Position numbers and translations under genes: made by a program. 38,321 nt of DNA from Piscirickettsiaceae bacterium CG07_land_8_20_14_0_80_44_28 (GTDB lineage Bacteria; Pseudomonadota; Gammaproteobacteria; Thiomicrospirales; Thiomicrospiraceae). The stretch spans positions 1-38,321 of the forward strand of contig PEWX01000085.1 of the NCBI GenBank assembly GCA_002779995.1, in the 5' to 3' direction. Under the pieces are notes generated by a model. It ran no database searches. It was given only the letters and a program-made list of their open reading frames with translations, and had not been told where the DNA came from. Below are positions 25,616 to 34,990 of this stretch, piece after piece (position 1 is the first letter of the stretch; each line of letters starts with the position of its first letter).

Positions 25616-25630
25616 GCACTCTTGGTGCCA
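25616..25630 (-). promoter_or_regulatory. Sigma-54 promoter of urtA
   Basis: On the minus strand this reads TGGCACCAAGAGTGC, with the invariant GG and GC exactly 10 bp apart. The -24 half is perfect; the -12 half has GTGC in place of TTGC. Transcription would start near 25604, about 50 bases before the ATG. Confidence 0.6.
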
Positions 25631-25703
25631 AAATAAAAAAACACTTAATAAACAATATTAATATTTATATATCAGGGATTAATGAAGGAACAATATAGTA
25701 AAG

Positions 25704-25742
25704 TGCACGATATTGGTGCTACATGTGAGGTTATATGGTGCT
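25704..25742 (-). promoter_or_regulatory. NtrC-like site pair upstream of urtA
   Basis: On the minus strand 25704-25720 reads AGCACCAATATCGTGCA, matching 12 of the 14 fixed positions of TGCACCANNNTGGTGCA. A weaker site with an intact GCACCA half lies at 25726-25742, its centre 22 bp further upstream. The strong site's centre is about 83 bp from the -24 element. The arrangement mirrors that of amiE. Confidence 0.6.
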
Positions 25743-26047
25743 AAATAGATTGTTTTCACGACATTAAGGTCGGCCTATCATTTTCTCTTTACGGAGTGAT
25801 TTGGTTTTTGTTATGAAAGAGAAGGCATATAATTCAGAATTTATAACAACATAGTTTGTCATTTATCGACCCTATCCCTAGGCATACGGCAAAACTTAAG
25901 TGTCATCGCATCGGTTGGTTGTGCATAAAGAAACGCTATAACGACTTCAAACCTCTTAATGCTAAAATGGCCAGGCCTGGTTAAATTTTGGTTTCATAAT
26001 GGGGTTTGCCAGGCGGTAAGTAAATAAGCATTTAAAGGAAGTATTCA
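25743..26047. other. Spacer between divergent urtA and CAP-domain gene
   Basis: No gene is supported here. It holds one copy of the iterated palindrome (25971-25980), TATAAT at 25828-25833 without a good partner hexamer, CATAAT at 25995-26000, and the ribosome site AAGGAAG at about 26035-26041 for the next gene. Confidence 0.5.
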
Positions 26048-27436
26048 GTGGTGCTCAAACGGATTATTTTTGTGTTGATGGTGTCTATCAGTCTAGCCGG
26101 TTGCGGCGGTGGGGGATCTGACGCTGCGGCGGTGCAGGATTCTGACACACCGACGCTCAATGCCAGTACCAATCTGATAGACAGTGAGACACAGGTTGTC
26201 GTAGCGACAAATTTTAATCCCGTTACGGACACCCCCTTGAATTACTTGAACTATTTGCGAAGTTATGTCCAGCTCCCTGCCTATGTTGAAAATGCTACTT
26301 TATTGAAGTCTGCCAACGCCCATTTAAATTATATGTTGCATCATAATGCGTTAGGCCATGCTGAGGATCCCCAGAACAGCTTGTATTTTACGGGTAAAAC
26401 GCCTCAAGAACGCACCCATGCCGCCGGCTATCAGTGGCCTGGCGTGTCGGAAAATATCAGTTATAACAAGGCAAATTTTACCGGGTTGATTGATGAACTG
26501 ATGACCGCTGTTTATCACCGGATGAGCTTATTAGATTTTCAGAAAGATGAAATTGGCATTGCCTATAAAGAAGCGGCTGTGCCTAATAAGGACGATGATC
26601 CGATTTGGAGTGCGCTGGTGACCAATGCAGGCGTTTTTGCTTTGGTGGCATTATGTGATGCTGGCGGAGATGGTCAATCAGGATACCTGTGTTCAAACAA
26701 CGCCAAAATTTCAAAAACACGGTATCAATCAGAAATGGATGCTTTGGCGAAAAAAGCAGCGGATATGGTGGTGTGGCTTGCACCCAATAGCCAGGTGTTA
26801 CCGGCCTTCTTTGAAGAAACGCCTGATCCTTTGCCCGATTGCAAAGTGTCTGGCAATCCGATCAGTGTGCAAATCAATCCGTCAAAATTAGCAGACTATA
26901 CATTGTTACCCGATACGTTTCGGTTAATTGAAAAAGTAACGGGCGCTGAACTGGTTTTGAATCGCGTGTTATCGAATGTAACCGATCAACCCGATGCGGA
27001 AGCGGCTAATTGGAAAACGGCCGAAATGGAATGGTTTGCCGCTTTTCCGCAACAACGGCTTAAATGGCAAACTTTATATGAAGCCAGTTTTGATTATGTA
27101 TATAGTGGCCAAACCTGGACGAAAACCTGGCAATTCGTGACGCCTAGCTTCGATGGCGAGTTGATCGCCCTTTATCAAAATGCTCAATACGACTATCCCT
27201 TGGGACAAACCCTTTACATCTATGTGCCGCCTGAAAACTGTGCAGTGAATGCCAATAAATGGGCATCTAGTTACCAATATGACGCGCAACAGACGCCGGA
27301 GCTATCGGTTGAGGCGGTTGATCCCCAGACTTTGAAGTTGGTGGCTCGGCAAGTCAGTCAAATGACCTTAACCTTTACCCAAACCGATCTTAGTGGACAG
27401 GACTATATTAAGACCTTGAAGTTGAACATTCGTTAA
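26048..27436 (+). CDS. CAP (SCP/PR1)-domain lipoprotein
   Basis: This 462-residue protein starts with a GTG preceded by AAGGAAG. It has a lipoprotein signal ending in SLAGCGGGG, so the mature form would be lipid-anchored at Cys19. A CAP-like domain follows at about residues 60-200, seen in YLNYLRSY, LLKSANAHLNYMLHHNALGHAED and AAGYQWPGVSENISY. The remaining 250 residues form a beta-rich region with no assignment. Bacterial CAP proteins are extracytoplasmic and mostly of unknown function. The stop codon shares TTAA with the stop of the opposing GGDEF/EAL gene. Confidence 0.75.
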   Translation: MVLKRIIFVLMVSISLAGCGGGGSDAAAVQDSDTPTLNASTNLIDSETQVVVATNFNPVTDTPLNYLNYLRSYVQLPAYVENATLLKSANAHLNYMLHHNALGHAEDPQNSLYFTGKTPQERTHAAGYQWPGVSENISYNKANFTGLIDELMTAVYHRMSLLDFQKDEIGIAYKEAAVPNKDDDPIWSALVTNAGVFALVALCDAGGDGQSGYLCSNNAKISKTRYQSEMDALAKKAADMVVWLAPNSQVLPAFFEETPDPLPDCKVSGNPISVQINPSKLADYTLLPDTFRLIEKVTGAELVLNRVLSNVTDQPDAEAANWKTAEMEWFAAFPQQRLKWQTLYEASFDYVYSGQTWTKTWQFVTPSFDGELIALYQNAQYDYPLGQTLYIYVPPENCAVNANKWASSYQYDAQQTPELSVEAVDPQTLKLVARQVSQMTLTFTQTDLSGQDYIKTLKLNIR

Positions 27437-30270
27437 CCGGCCGGTGGCCATTTCTGAGCCTGAATCTGTGTTAACTTCCTGCTAAGGTTCGCTGCAGTTA
27501 ATGGCCGGTCGAAATAATATCCTTGAATAATCAGCTTGCTAAAGAGGCTTAAAACATCAAGTTCGGCCAAGGCCTCAACCCCTTCCGCAACCACTTTCAT
27601 ATCTAATGCCTGCGCCATTTCAATGGTGTGTTTAACAATCAGTTGATCGGTTGGATTGTTGAGCAGTTTTCGGATAAAGCCCTGATCAATTTTCAATTCT
27701 GAAAATTGCATTTGATCGATATAACTGAGATTTGAATAGCCGGTGCCATAATCATCCATTGCAAAATGAAAGCCGGAATTGCGAATAGTTTCAAAGGTTT
27801 CAAGCACGCGATAATCTTGGTGTATCATCACCGATTCGGTTACTTCAAATAGAATTTGTGGCGGATTGATGTGATACAGACTGGCTAAATCAACCAATTG
27901 TTGGGGCAGTTTTGGATTGCGAAGCTGTATTGCCGATAGGTTGATCGAGAGGGTTTGTGTCGTTAATAAACCGGCATCAAGCCATTTCGAAAATTGCTGA
28001 AAAGCCTGCTCGACCACCCAAAGCCCCACTGTTTCTATTAACCCCATTTCTTCCAGAATAGCAATAAATATCGCCGGAGAAACCGGCGATTGATTGGTGG
28101 GGTGCCACCTTAATAACACTTCTAAACCGGACAAGCGTTGATCCGTTAAATCAATTTGAGGTTGATAGACTAAGCTAAATTCATGGTTTTCAAGGGCGGT
28201 TTTTAAAGATTGTTGCAGTTGCAGTTTGATAACGGCATCTTGTCGCATGGTTTCGCTAAAAAACTGAAATGCCCCTTTCCGCTGGTTTTTTAAGTCATAC
28301 ATGGCGGTATCTGCGGCCTGAATAAGGCTATTGGCGGTGTTGCCATCGCGAGGGTAGAGACTTAATCCGATGCTGGCGGCGACTTGTAGCGTATAGTTAT
28401 CAATTTCAAAGGGCACGGCAAAAATCTTTTGCACCTGTTCTGCGGCCTGGCGCAGTTCTGATTCATTGCTCAGAGCGGGCATAAAAATAACAAATTCATC
28501 GCCACCGAATCGTGCAACCAAACCGGTCGCCAAAAAGGCTTGGTCAAGGCGTTTAGCAATCACCGCCAATAATTTATCGCCAATAACATGCCCTAAAGAA
28601 TCATTGATTGATTTAAAGAAGTTTAAGTCTAAAAACAGCACTCCAGCTAATGAATCAGAGGCGGCTTGCTGAAGCGCTTCCAAACGATTGTCAATGGTGC
28701 GATTGAGGAGCGCGCGGTTTGCCAGACCGGTTAACACATCATGATTTGCCAGGAAAATGAGCTTTTGTTCGGCCTCTTTGCGATGACTGATATCCGAGAA
28801 GATACCAATATAATGAGAAGGGCGGTCGTTTTGGTTATAAATGACACTGATATTAAGCCATTCAGGGTAAACTTTGCCATCTTTATTGCGATTCCAAATT
28901 TCTCCTTGCCAGCGACCGTACTGTTTTAAACTTTGCGAAAGCTTTTCATAAAAGGCACGATTGTGCTGCCCGGATTTTAATATGGAAGGCTTTTTACCTT
29001 GAACATCCTGTAACGTGTAGCCAGTAATGCGGGAAAAAGCTTGATTGACCTGTAATATATTGCGGTGATGATCGGTAATCATTACGCCGAGTTGGCTATC
29101 GGTAAAAACCGTGCTGAGCAGCTTCAGGTCGGTTACCATCTGATGAAGCGCATGAGACAGGATGCCCACTTCATCCTCGGAATCATAAAGGGGTAGGTTT
29201 TGTTCAACGGTTAATGAGGTGGATGAAGCGGTTAAATGAGGCTGAGAGGTGCTTTGAACGCTGATGTCATTGGCTGACTGTGTTAAGGCTTCTAACTTGA
29301 GCGTGGCATTTGAAACCAATCGCCAAATGAGCAGCGCCAGCAGCAACATAACCGTCACCAATACGATGAGCGAATGCTGAGCAAACATGACCAGGCCTGC
29401 TTGAATATGATGGCGGGTTTCGCGTGCCAACACCACCCATTGCAGCATATTATTGGATGGAGAGGAAATTTTTTCCGCAGCGGTTAAATAGCGGGTTTGA
29501 TCAGGCCAGGTTTCAATGGCTTGTCCTTGATCGGAACGGATGGCGTCTTGCAGTGCCTTTAAATGGTTTAACGTCACCGAAGTTGACGTTATTTGAGGGG
29601 TTCCCATTAATAGGCTGCCATCTTGTTTGGTCACCAGCAGCTCAACGTCTTCTAATAAAGGTGAATTGAGCAGTTTAGAACGCATTTCATACGCCCAGTC
29701 CCACCCTAAATGACCACAAATCACCCCAATCAGTTCGCCTTGATCGTTGTGAACGGGGACGGATACATCGACCAGTCGTAAGGGTAAATCATCCCATTGT
29801 GGTTTCGGCATGATCTTAGCCAGTAAAAAAGCATCATGGACACTGCCCAAGTGCACACCTTGTGACCCTTCCATAAACCAAGAGCGTTTGCGAACATTTT
29901 TGCCAACCAGTAAGTTATCTGTGCCAACCAGAATATTGCCTTGTGCATCGGTCATGCCAATCCAGGCATAATAGGGATAGCTGGCACGCAGTTGTTCAAA
30001 TAAGGCACGTTTTTCAGACAGCGGGGTTTGTTGAGAGCGGATGGCCTGTATGGCGCTGAGTAGTTGCATTTCATGTGCTCGGTTGTTCATGTCCTTATCG
30101 AGTTGATAGGCCATGCTTTTTGCGAGTTGAGACAATAAATCCAGTCGTGTTTGTTGCATTTTTTGAACGGAGACTTGCGCAAAATAGCCGGCTAGAATGA
30201 GTGTGCTGAGAAAGACCGCTAAAGACAAAAATATCGTTAGTTTGCCTCGCATGGATTTATAAAATGTCAT
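27433..30270 (-). CDS. CACHE-PAS-GGDEF-EAL cyclic-di-GMP protein
   Basis: This 945-residue membrane sensor has a first membrane segment at about 9-29, a periplasmic double-CACHE region at about 35-300 (YYAWIGMTDAQGNILVGTD), a second membrane segment at about 306-326, a HAMP-like linker, a PAS domain at about 395-505 (GVMITDHHRNILQVNQAFSR), GGDEF at about 515-680 and EAL at about 690-935. The GGDEF site is intact (RFGGDEF), but no RxxD inhibitory site precedes it. The EAL motif reads EVL, while DDYGTGYSN, KIDQGF and AEGVE are kept, so phosphodiesterase activity is still plausible. The net direction of cyclic-di-GMP turnover cannot be read from sequence. The ligand of the CACHE domain is unknown. 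Confidence 0.9.
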   Translation of the reverse strand: MTFYKSMRGKLTIFLSLAVFLSTLILAGYFAQVSVQKMQQTRLDLLSQLAKSMAYQLDKDMNNRAHEMQLLSAIQAIRSQQTPLSEKRALFEQLRASYPYYAWIGMTDAQGNILVGTDNLLVGKNVRKRSWFMEGSQGVHLGSVHDAFLLAKIMPKPQWDDLPLRLVDVSVPVHNDQGELIGVICGHLGWDWAYEMRSKLLNSPLLEDVELLVTKQDGSLLMGTPQITSTSVTLNHLKALQDAIRSDQGQAIETWPDQTRYLTAAEKISSPSNNMLQWVVLARETRHHIQAGLVMFAQHSLIVLVTVMLLLALLIWRLVSNATLKLEALTQSANDISVQSTSQPHLTASSTSLTVEQNLPLYDSEDEVGILSHALHQMVTDLKLLSTVFTDSQLGVMITDHHRNILQVNQAFSRITGYTLQDVQGKKPSILKSGQHNRAFYEKLSQSLKQYGRWQGEIWNRNKDGKVYPEWLNISVIYNQNDRPSHYIGIFSDISHRKEAEQKLIFLANHDVLTGLANRALLNRTIDNRLEALQQAASDSLAGVLFLDLNFFKSINDSLGHVIGDKLLAVIAKRLDQAFLATGLVARFGGDEFVIFMPALSNESELRQAAEQVQKIFAVPFEIDNYTLQVAASIGLSLYPRDGNTANSLIQAADTAMYDLKNQRKGAFQFFSETMRQDAVIKLQLQQSLKTALENHEFSLVYQPQIDLTDQRLSGLEVLLRWHPTNQSPVSPAIFIAILEEMGLIETVGLWVVEQAFQQFSKWLDAGLLTTQTLSINLSAIQLRNPKLPQQLVDLASLYHINPPQILFEVTESVMIHQDYRVLETFETIRNSGFHFAMDDYGTGYSNLSYIDQMQFSELKIDQGFIRKLLNNPTDQLIVKHTIEMAQALDMKVVAEGVEALAELDVLSLFSKLIIQGYYFDRPLTAANLSRKLTQIQAQKWPPAG

Positions 30271-30319
30271 CTGGGTATCCGTTACTTATAAATGGGGTGG
30301 CGCTATTAAATGAATTACG

Positions 30320-31522
30320 TTACTGGCGACGGGTGACTGCCGTGCCATCTTCAATAAGATCACTTGGGTAGTTGATCACTGGGTTATTCTCTGTTAGTCC
30401 TGATAATATTTGGGTTGCCAGTCCGGTACGTTTACCAACCGTGATCCGCTTACGCTTGGCAAGCCCGTCTTCAACCGTAAAGACTGCCCAACCGTCTTGA
30501 TAACGAAAAATTGCACTGGACGGAACTTGTAAAACGGCTTCTTGGTGCCATAGCACTATCTCGGCTTCAACGCGATAACCATCGCCTAATCGCTGCCAGT
30601 CTTCTTCAGGGGAGCTAAAGTCGCAAATAATCAATACGCGCTGTTCTTCCACTCCCAATGCCGATACCTTGGTAAACCCAATGGGCTCGATGCGTTTGAC
30701 AATGGCTGTAAGGGTTTTATCTCCGCCCCAGCGATGAATATAAACGGTCATGCCTGGGCGAATCTTGACCGCATCGGCTGACAGCACATCAATTTCAATT
30801 TCTAAAGCAGACGGATCGCCCACCTCCAATAAGGCTTCGCCGGTTTGCACCGGACCTTCACACTGACGAGACACTTTTAAAACCTTGCCATCAATTGGTG
30901 AAGTCACCTGAACACGCTCCAACGGCTGATTTTTTTGCGAGGCAGCAGAATATTCTAATGTGGTTAGCGCCGCTTGCAGTTCATAGCGTGCTACCTCAAC
31001 ATTAAACTCAGCAGAGCGTCTGGCGGCGCTGGCGGTGAGCACGTCAGTTTTGGCTTGCTGGAAAGCTTCCTCAGAAACCAGGTTTTTTTTAACTAAAGGT
31101 TGGTATCTGTTGAGTTTATCCACCGCTAATTGTTCTGCGGCTTTTGCTGCACCGGCTTGTTCTTGAGCTGCGCGTACAGCAGATTTCGCCGCCGAGACTT
31201 GGGCTTGCGCTTGTGCACGGCTACGTGCATCCAGTACCGGCGAGGCGAGGGGGGTGATACCCATTAACACTTGTCCTTGAGTGACCTCATCGCCAACTTT
31301 TAAATGCAAACGACAGGTCATGCCATTGACGGGGGCAGAAATAACATAGCGATCAATCACCCGCGTTTGCCCCTCCGCTTCAATGGAAACCGTCAGCGGA
31401 GCCTGCTTTGCATGTGTCGTTTCAACCAAAATAGGCTGTGGCCAGAATCCCCAAACTAATAACCCCATGCCAAGCAGGATAAAAACAGCCAGGCCTGGGT
31501 GATTTCGTATCAGTTGGTACAT
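30320..31522 (-). CDS. HlyD/RND-type periplasmic adaptor of an ABC exporter
   Basis: This 400-residue adaptor has one N-terminal membrane anchor (about residues 8-27), a biotinyl-lipoyl-like half around VSAPVNG-type sequence (VISAPVNGMTC) and VTSPIDGKVLKV, a long alanine- and glutamine-rich helical hairpin between them (about 100-190), and a C-terminal beta domain. The ATG at 31522 has AAGGAG in front. A longer reading that starts inside the permease gene is rejected. It follows the permease directly and likely bridges it to a TolC-like outer-membrane channel, which is not in this window. Confidence 0.85.
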   Translation of the reverse strand: MYQLIRNHPGLAVFILLGMGLLVWGFWPQPILVETTHAKQAPLTVSIEAEGQTRVIDRYVISAPVNGMTCRLHLKVGDEVTQGQVLMGITPLASPVLDARSRAQAQAQVSAAKSAVRAAQEQAGAAKAAEQLAVDKLNRYQPLVKKNLVSEEAFQQAKTDVLTASAARRSAEFNVEVARYELQAALTTLEYSAASQKNQPLERVQVTSPIDGKVLKVSRQCEGPVQTGEALLEVGDPSALEIEIDVLSADAVKIRPGMTVYIHRWGGDKTLTAIVKRIEPIGFTKVSALGVEEQRVLIICDFSSPEEDWQRLGDGYRVEAEIVLWHQEAVLQVPSSAIFRYQDGWAVFTVEDGLAKRKRITVGKRTGLATQILSGLTENNPVINYPSDLIEDGTAVTRRQ

Positions 31523-31524
31523 GA

Positions 31525-33888
31525 TTACTCCTTCGCTTTTAATACCGCAACCATATCTAAATGGGCTAGGTTGCGCCAAATCAGCCCCCCTGAAATCAGA
31601 GAGGAAACGATGACCACCAGTGCAGAAAATGCATAAACATCGATGCCCAAAACCAGTGGTATGCGATATAAATCCGAATCGAAATTAAAGGCCAAATAGG
31701 CGCATAACCCATAGCCAATTAAAAAGCCTAGCGGAATGGCAATGAAAGTCAGTAATGCCATTTCTCCCAGTAAAATAAAGGCCACTTCACTGCGCCGAAA
31801 GCCGAGCACTCTTAGGCTGGCCAATTCGCGATGTCGCTCAGAAAGGGCGATTCGCATACTATTATATACCACCCCAAAGGCAATGCTGCCGCCTAACAGG
31901 GTGCTGATAAAGGTAAAAAACAAAATGGTTTCTTCCATGGTTTCATTAAAACCGTCAATGGCGGCACGCTGTTCAACCACGCCGACCACCTTTGGCATGT
32001 TTTTGAGTTTGGCATATAACGATTGTTGCGCATCCTCGTCAACAGTCAGTAGGGCACCGGAAATCACATTGCCTTCCTTGAGTAGGTGGTTCAAGGTATC
32101 ACGATGCATATAGGCGTTGAGCCCAACGTATTCTTTGACAATGCCGGCAACGGGGACTTGTAATATCGGGCGTTTGCCGTCCAACACCTCAATGGTCATC
32201 AGATCATTGAGTTTTAGGTGTAATTTTTGCGCCAGATAGTCGGTAATCACCACCCCCTCTTTGGGAATGTGGATTGGCGATAGATTGGCATCCAGCAAAC
32301 GTCTTAACTCGCTATTTGGCTCAATGCCTTGAACCCCGGTACGATAACTGCGATGTTCATGTCTTAAACGGGCATTTACCCTGCGCAGACCTTCAGCATA
32401 TTCAACACCTTCTAAACTTTGCAGCGAATAGAGTGCATCTTTGGCGCTGGGTTCCACAAAAAAGACCATCATATCTTCCCGCTGACTGAGTTTGTATTGC
32501 ACATCAATCATGTGGTTGATCGCGCCTTCCTGAAAGCCGCCGACCATCATAATGCCAAATGCCATGCTAATGCCTAAACTGGTCAGTAGGGATTTAAGGG
32601 GGCGGCGCTCCAGATGACGCAAAATCATGCGTGTGGGCTGTGAAAATAGCGTTTGTAGCCCCCAACGCTCGATAACGGTTGGGCGGTAAATGGCCACTTG
32701 TTCCGGGCGCATCCCTTCGGCGGGAGGAAGCTTGATGGCTTTGCGCACGGCATAGACAGTACCGATGAGTGCGACACCAATGCTGACGATGCCGGCACTG
32801 ACCAATACCCAAGGTTTGAGTTCATAGACTAAGTAAGGAAAACTGTAAAATTTGCTATATAGCTCACTCATACTGGTGCCCATCCAGATGCCTAGAAAAG
32901 TGCCGATGATAATGCCAAACACGACGATCATTAAAATCAATTTGCTGTAATGTACACCCACTGCTAGGTTGCTATAACCAAAGGCTTTTAGGATGGCTAT
33001 TTGTTCCCTTTGTAAGCTGATTAAGCGGCTCACGACCACATTGAGTAAAAAAGCGGCCACGGCAAAAAAGATAATGGGAAACATCGTTGCCATATTTTGC
33101 AATTGTTTCAGTTCTTCATCCAGAAAACGATGTGATAGCTGGTCATGTCGGTCAATGGCACCCGTGCCGCCATAGGGTTTGAGTAGATCGTCCAGCTGCT
33201 CAATAACGGCTTTTGGCTCGATGTTTCGATTGAGTTTAAGGGTGACATTATTAAAGGCACCTTCCATATCATAGGCGCTGGCAAGCGGTTTACGCGCGAC
33301 CCACATCACGCCGTAACGTTGATAATCCGGGAACATCGCCCCAGGTGCGATTTGGTAGATATATTCCGGTGACATGCCTTTACCAACAATGGTTAAGGCT
33401 TGACGGCGACCATTGATAATCGCCCAGATTTTATCCCCCAGTTCAAGTTGATGCGCCTTGGCAAACTCCACACTCATGACAATTTCATTATCGCGGCTGG
33501 GATCAACCAGACGACCTTGCGTTAAAAATAATCGATTCATTTGGCGTTCTTGATGCCTCGGTAATGAAATCATGTGACCACTAACGGGGTCTTTAAAGCC
33601 AGGAACGTCTAGGTTGACATAGGTCACCACCCGGGTTTCGACCCTAGCGACACCGGGAATATCTTCAATGCGCTGTGCTAAGGACATAGGTGCCCGTGTC
33701 AAATTCGCAAAGACATCCGCAAACTGGTGAACGCGATAATAGCTGTCTCGGGTTTCTTTAAGCGAGTCATAGGTACTCAGGGACATAATAAAAATGGCAA
33801 CCCCACTGACAATAACCATGGCAATGGCCAGCGCTTGCATGCGCATATCCCACAGTTCGCGCCATAATTTGATGTCAATGGCTCTCAT
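31525..33888 (-). CDS. FtsX/MacB-type ABC exporter permease
   Basis: This 787-residue permease has two FtsX-like membrane modules. The first has FFAVAAFLLNVVVSRLISLQREQIAILKAFGYS (about residues 270-300) with a preceding periplasmic region (about 45-240). The second has ERHRELASLRVLGFRRSEVAFILLGE near residue 700 and a periplasmic region at about 470-640. One membrane segment sits at each start of a periplasmic part. It works with the ATPase encoded upstream and the adaptor encoded downstream. The substrate is unknown. Confidence 0.85.
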   Translation of the reverse strand: MRAIDIKLWRELWDMRMQALAIAMVIVSGVAIFIMSLSTYDSLKETRDSYYRVHQFADVFANLTRAPMSLAQRIEDIPGVARVETRVVTYVNLDVPGFKDPVSGHMISLPRHQERQMNRLFLTQGRLVDPSRDNEIVMSVEFAKAHQLELGDKIWAIINGRRQALTIVGKGMSPEYIYQIAPGAMFPDYQRYGVMWVARKPLASAYDMEGAFNNVTLKLNRNIEPKAVIEQLDDLLKPYGGTGAIDRHDQLSHRFLDEELKQLQNMATMFPIIFFAVAAFLLNVVVSRLISLQREQIAILKAFGYSNLAVGVHYSKLILMIVVFGIIIGTFLGIWMGTSMSELYSKFYSFPYLVYELKPWVLVSAGIVSIGVALIGTVYAVRKAIKLPPAEGMRPEQVAIYRPTVIERWGLQTLFSQPTRMILRHLERRPLKSLLTSLGISMAFGIMMVGGFQEGAINHMIDVQYKLSQREDMMVFFVEPSAKDALYSLQSLEGVEYAEGLRRVNARLRHEHRSYRTGVQGIEPNSELRRLLDANLSPIHIPKEGVVITDYLAQKLHLKLNDLMTIEVLDGKRPILQVPVAGIVKEYVGLNAYMHRDTLNHLLKEGNVISGALLTVDEDAQQSLYAKLKNMPKVVGVVEQRAAIDGFNETMEETILFFTFISTLLGGSIAFGVVYNSMRIALSERHRELASLRVLGFRRSEVAFILLGEMALLTFIAIPLGFLIGYGLCAYLAFNFDSDLYRIPLVLGIDVYAFSALVVIVSSLISGGLIWRNLAHLDMVAVLKAKE

Positions 33889-33894
33889 GGTCGG

Positions 33895-34629
33895 CTACCA
33901 GCTCAGGGCTTGCGCTTGGATGCGCGAATCGTTTTGTTGAATATCGACAATCTGGCCGTCGGTTAACTTAATGACTCTATCGGCCATACTGGCAATACCG
34001 GCATTATGGGTAATGATGCTGGTGGTGGTGCCCAGTTCCTGATTGATTTTCGCCAAGGCTTCTAAGACCTTGATGCCTGTTTTAGAGTCGAGGGCGCCAG
34101 TGGGTTCATCACAGAGTAACACATCGGGATTTTTGGCAATGGCGCGCGCAATAGCGACCCGTTGTTGCTCGCCGCCGGATAATTGTGCGGGGAAATGGTT
34201 GAGTCGATTCTCTAGCCCCACCAACTCAAGTGCCTCAGCCGGGGTCATGGGTGATTTAGCGATTTCGGTGACCACGGCAACATTTTCTGCTGCGGTGAGA
34301 CTGGGAATGAGATTATAAAACTGAAACACAAAACCGACGTGAAAGCGGCGATAGTCGGTTAGCTGCGCTTCAGTGGCTTGGCTTAAATCGAGCGAAAGTT
34401 CCTTGCCTTGATAGAGCACTTGGCCTTGGGTAGGCGTATCGAGACCGCCAAGAATATTCAGCAAGGTCGATTTACCACTACCCGACGCGCCTAATAAAAC
34501 CGAGAGTTCGCCCTGGAAGAGTTCCAATGAAACCCCTCTTAAAGCATGAACGGACACTTCGCCCATTTGATAGGTTTTGGTAATCTGATTGACTTGAAAA
34601 ACAGGACGGTTATTCTCAGTCGTTGGCAT
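33895..34629 (-). CDS. LolD/MacB-type ABC exporter ATPase
   Basis: This 244-residue ATPase has Walker [10 protein letters not shown], signature [12 protein letters not shown], Walker [14 protein letters not shown] and H-loop THNAG, the pattern of the LolD/MacB group. I start it at the ATG at 34629; a GTG at 34647 is possible but has no ribosome site. The start lies inside the end of the BFD-like gene, so the two are coupled. It lies 6 bp before the permease gene. Confidence 0.87.
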   Translation of the reverse strand: MPTTENNRPVFQVNQITKTYQMGEVSVHALRGVSLELFQGELSVLLGASGSGKSTLLNILGGLDTPTQGQVLYQGKELSLDLSQATEAQLTDYRRFHVGFVFQFYNLIPSLTAAENVAVVTEIAKSPMTPAEALELVGLENRLNHFPAQLSGGEQQRVAIARAIAKNPDVLLCDEPTGALDSKTGIKVLEALAKINQELGTTTSIITHNAGIASMADRVIKLTDGQIVDIQQNDSRIQAQALSW

Positions 34630-34867
34630 CAGCAGACTCTCTTTCACAAAGGTGGTTTAGCAGGCTTTCAACTTGTCGGCGGCAGCAACCATTGCCATCA
34701 GACGCAGAGGTTTGTTGTTGAACCTGTTCGAGGGTATTGGCGCCCGCAACAATGGCTTTGATAATATCCAGTTTAATGACTTGGTTGCAAACGCAGAGCG
34801 GTTGATCTAAATCCTTTTTTAGGAGTTCCGGCAAATTTGCCAGCGCCGTTGTCAAAGGTTCACTCAT
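34616..34867 (-). CDS. BFD-like [2Fe-2S]-binding domain protein
   Basis: This 83-residue protein resembles bacterioferritin-associated ferredoxin (BFD) domains. [20 protein letters not shown] gives the CxC pair (Cys25, Cys27), and a second pair lies near [14 protein letters not shown] (Cys61, Cys62). In typical BFD domains the second pair is spaced C-x2-C, so the adjacent cysteines here are unusual. AGGTGA precedes the ATG at 34867. It overlaps the ABC ATPase gene by 14 bp, an odd partner for an iron-sulfur domain. The protein could sense iron or redox state for the exporter, but that is inference. Confidence 0.7.
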   Translation of the reverse strand: MSEPLTTALANLPELLKKDLDQPLCVCNQVIKLDIIKAIVAGANTLEQVQQQTSASDGNGCCRRQVESLLNHLCERESADAND

Positions 34868-34990
34868 GTTTTTCACCTGCTTGTTCTGCCATGCCAAATT
34901 TGCTACAACTGCTTGCTATTGTAACGTGTTATAGGGTAAAACATGACCCTTTACTGTTGTCTGTCAGCCTTAAGAGTTATAAAACACCAG

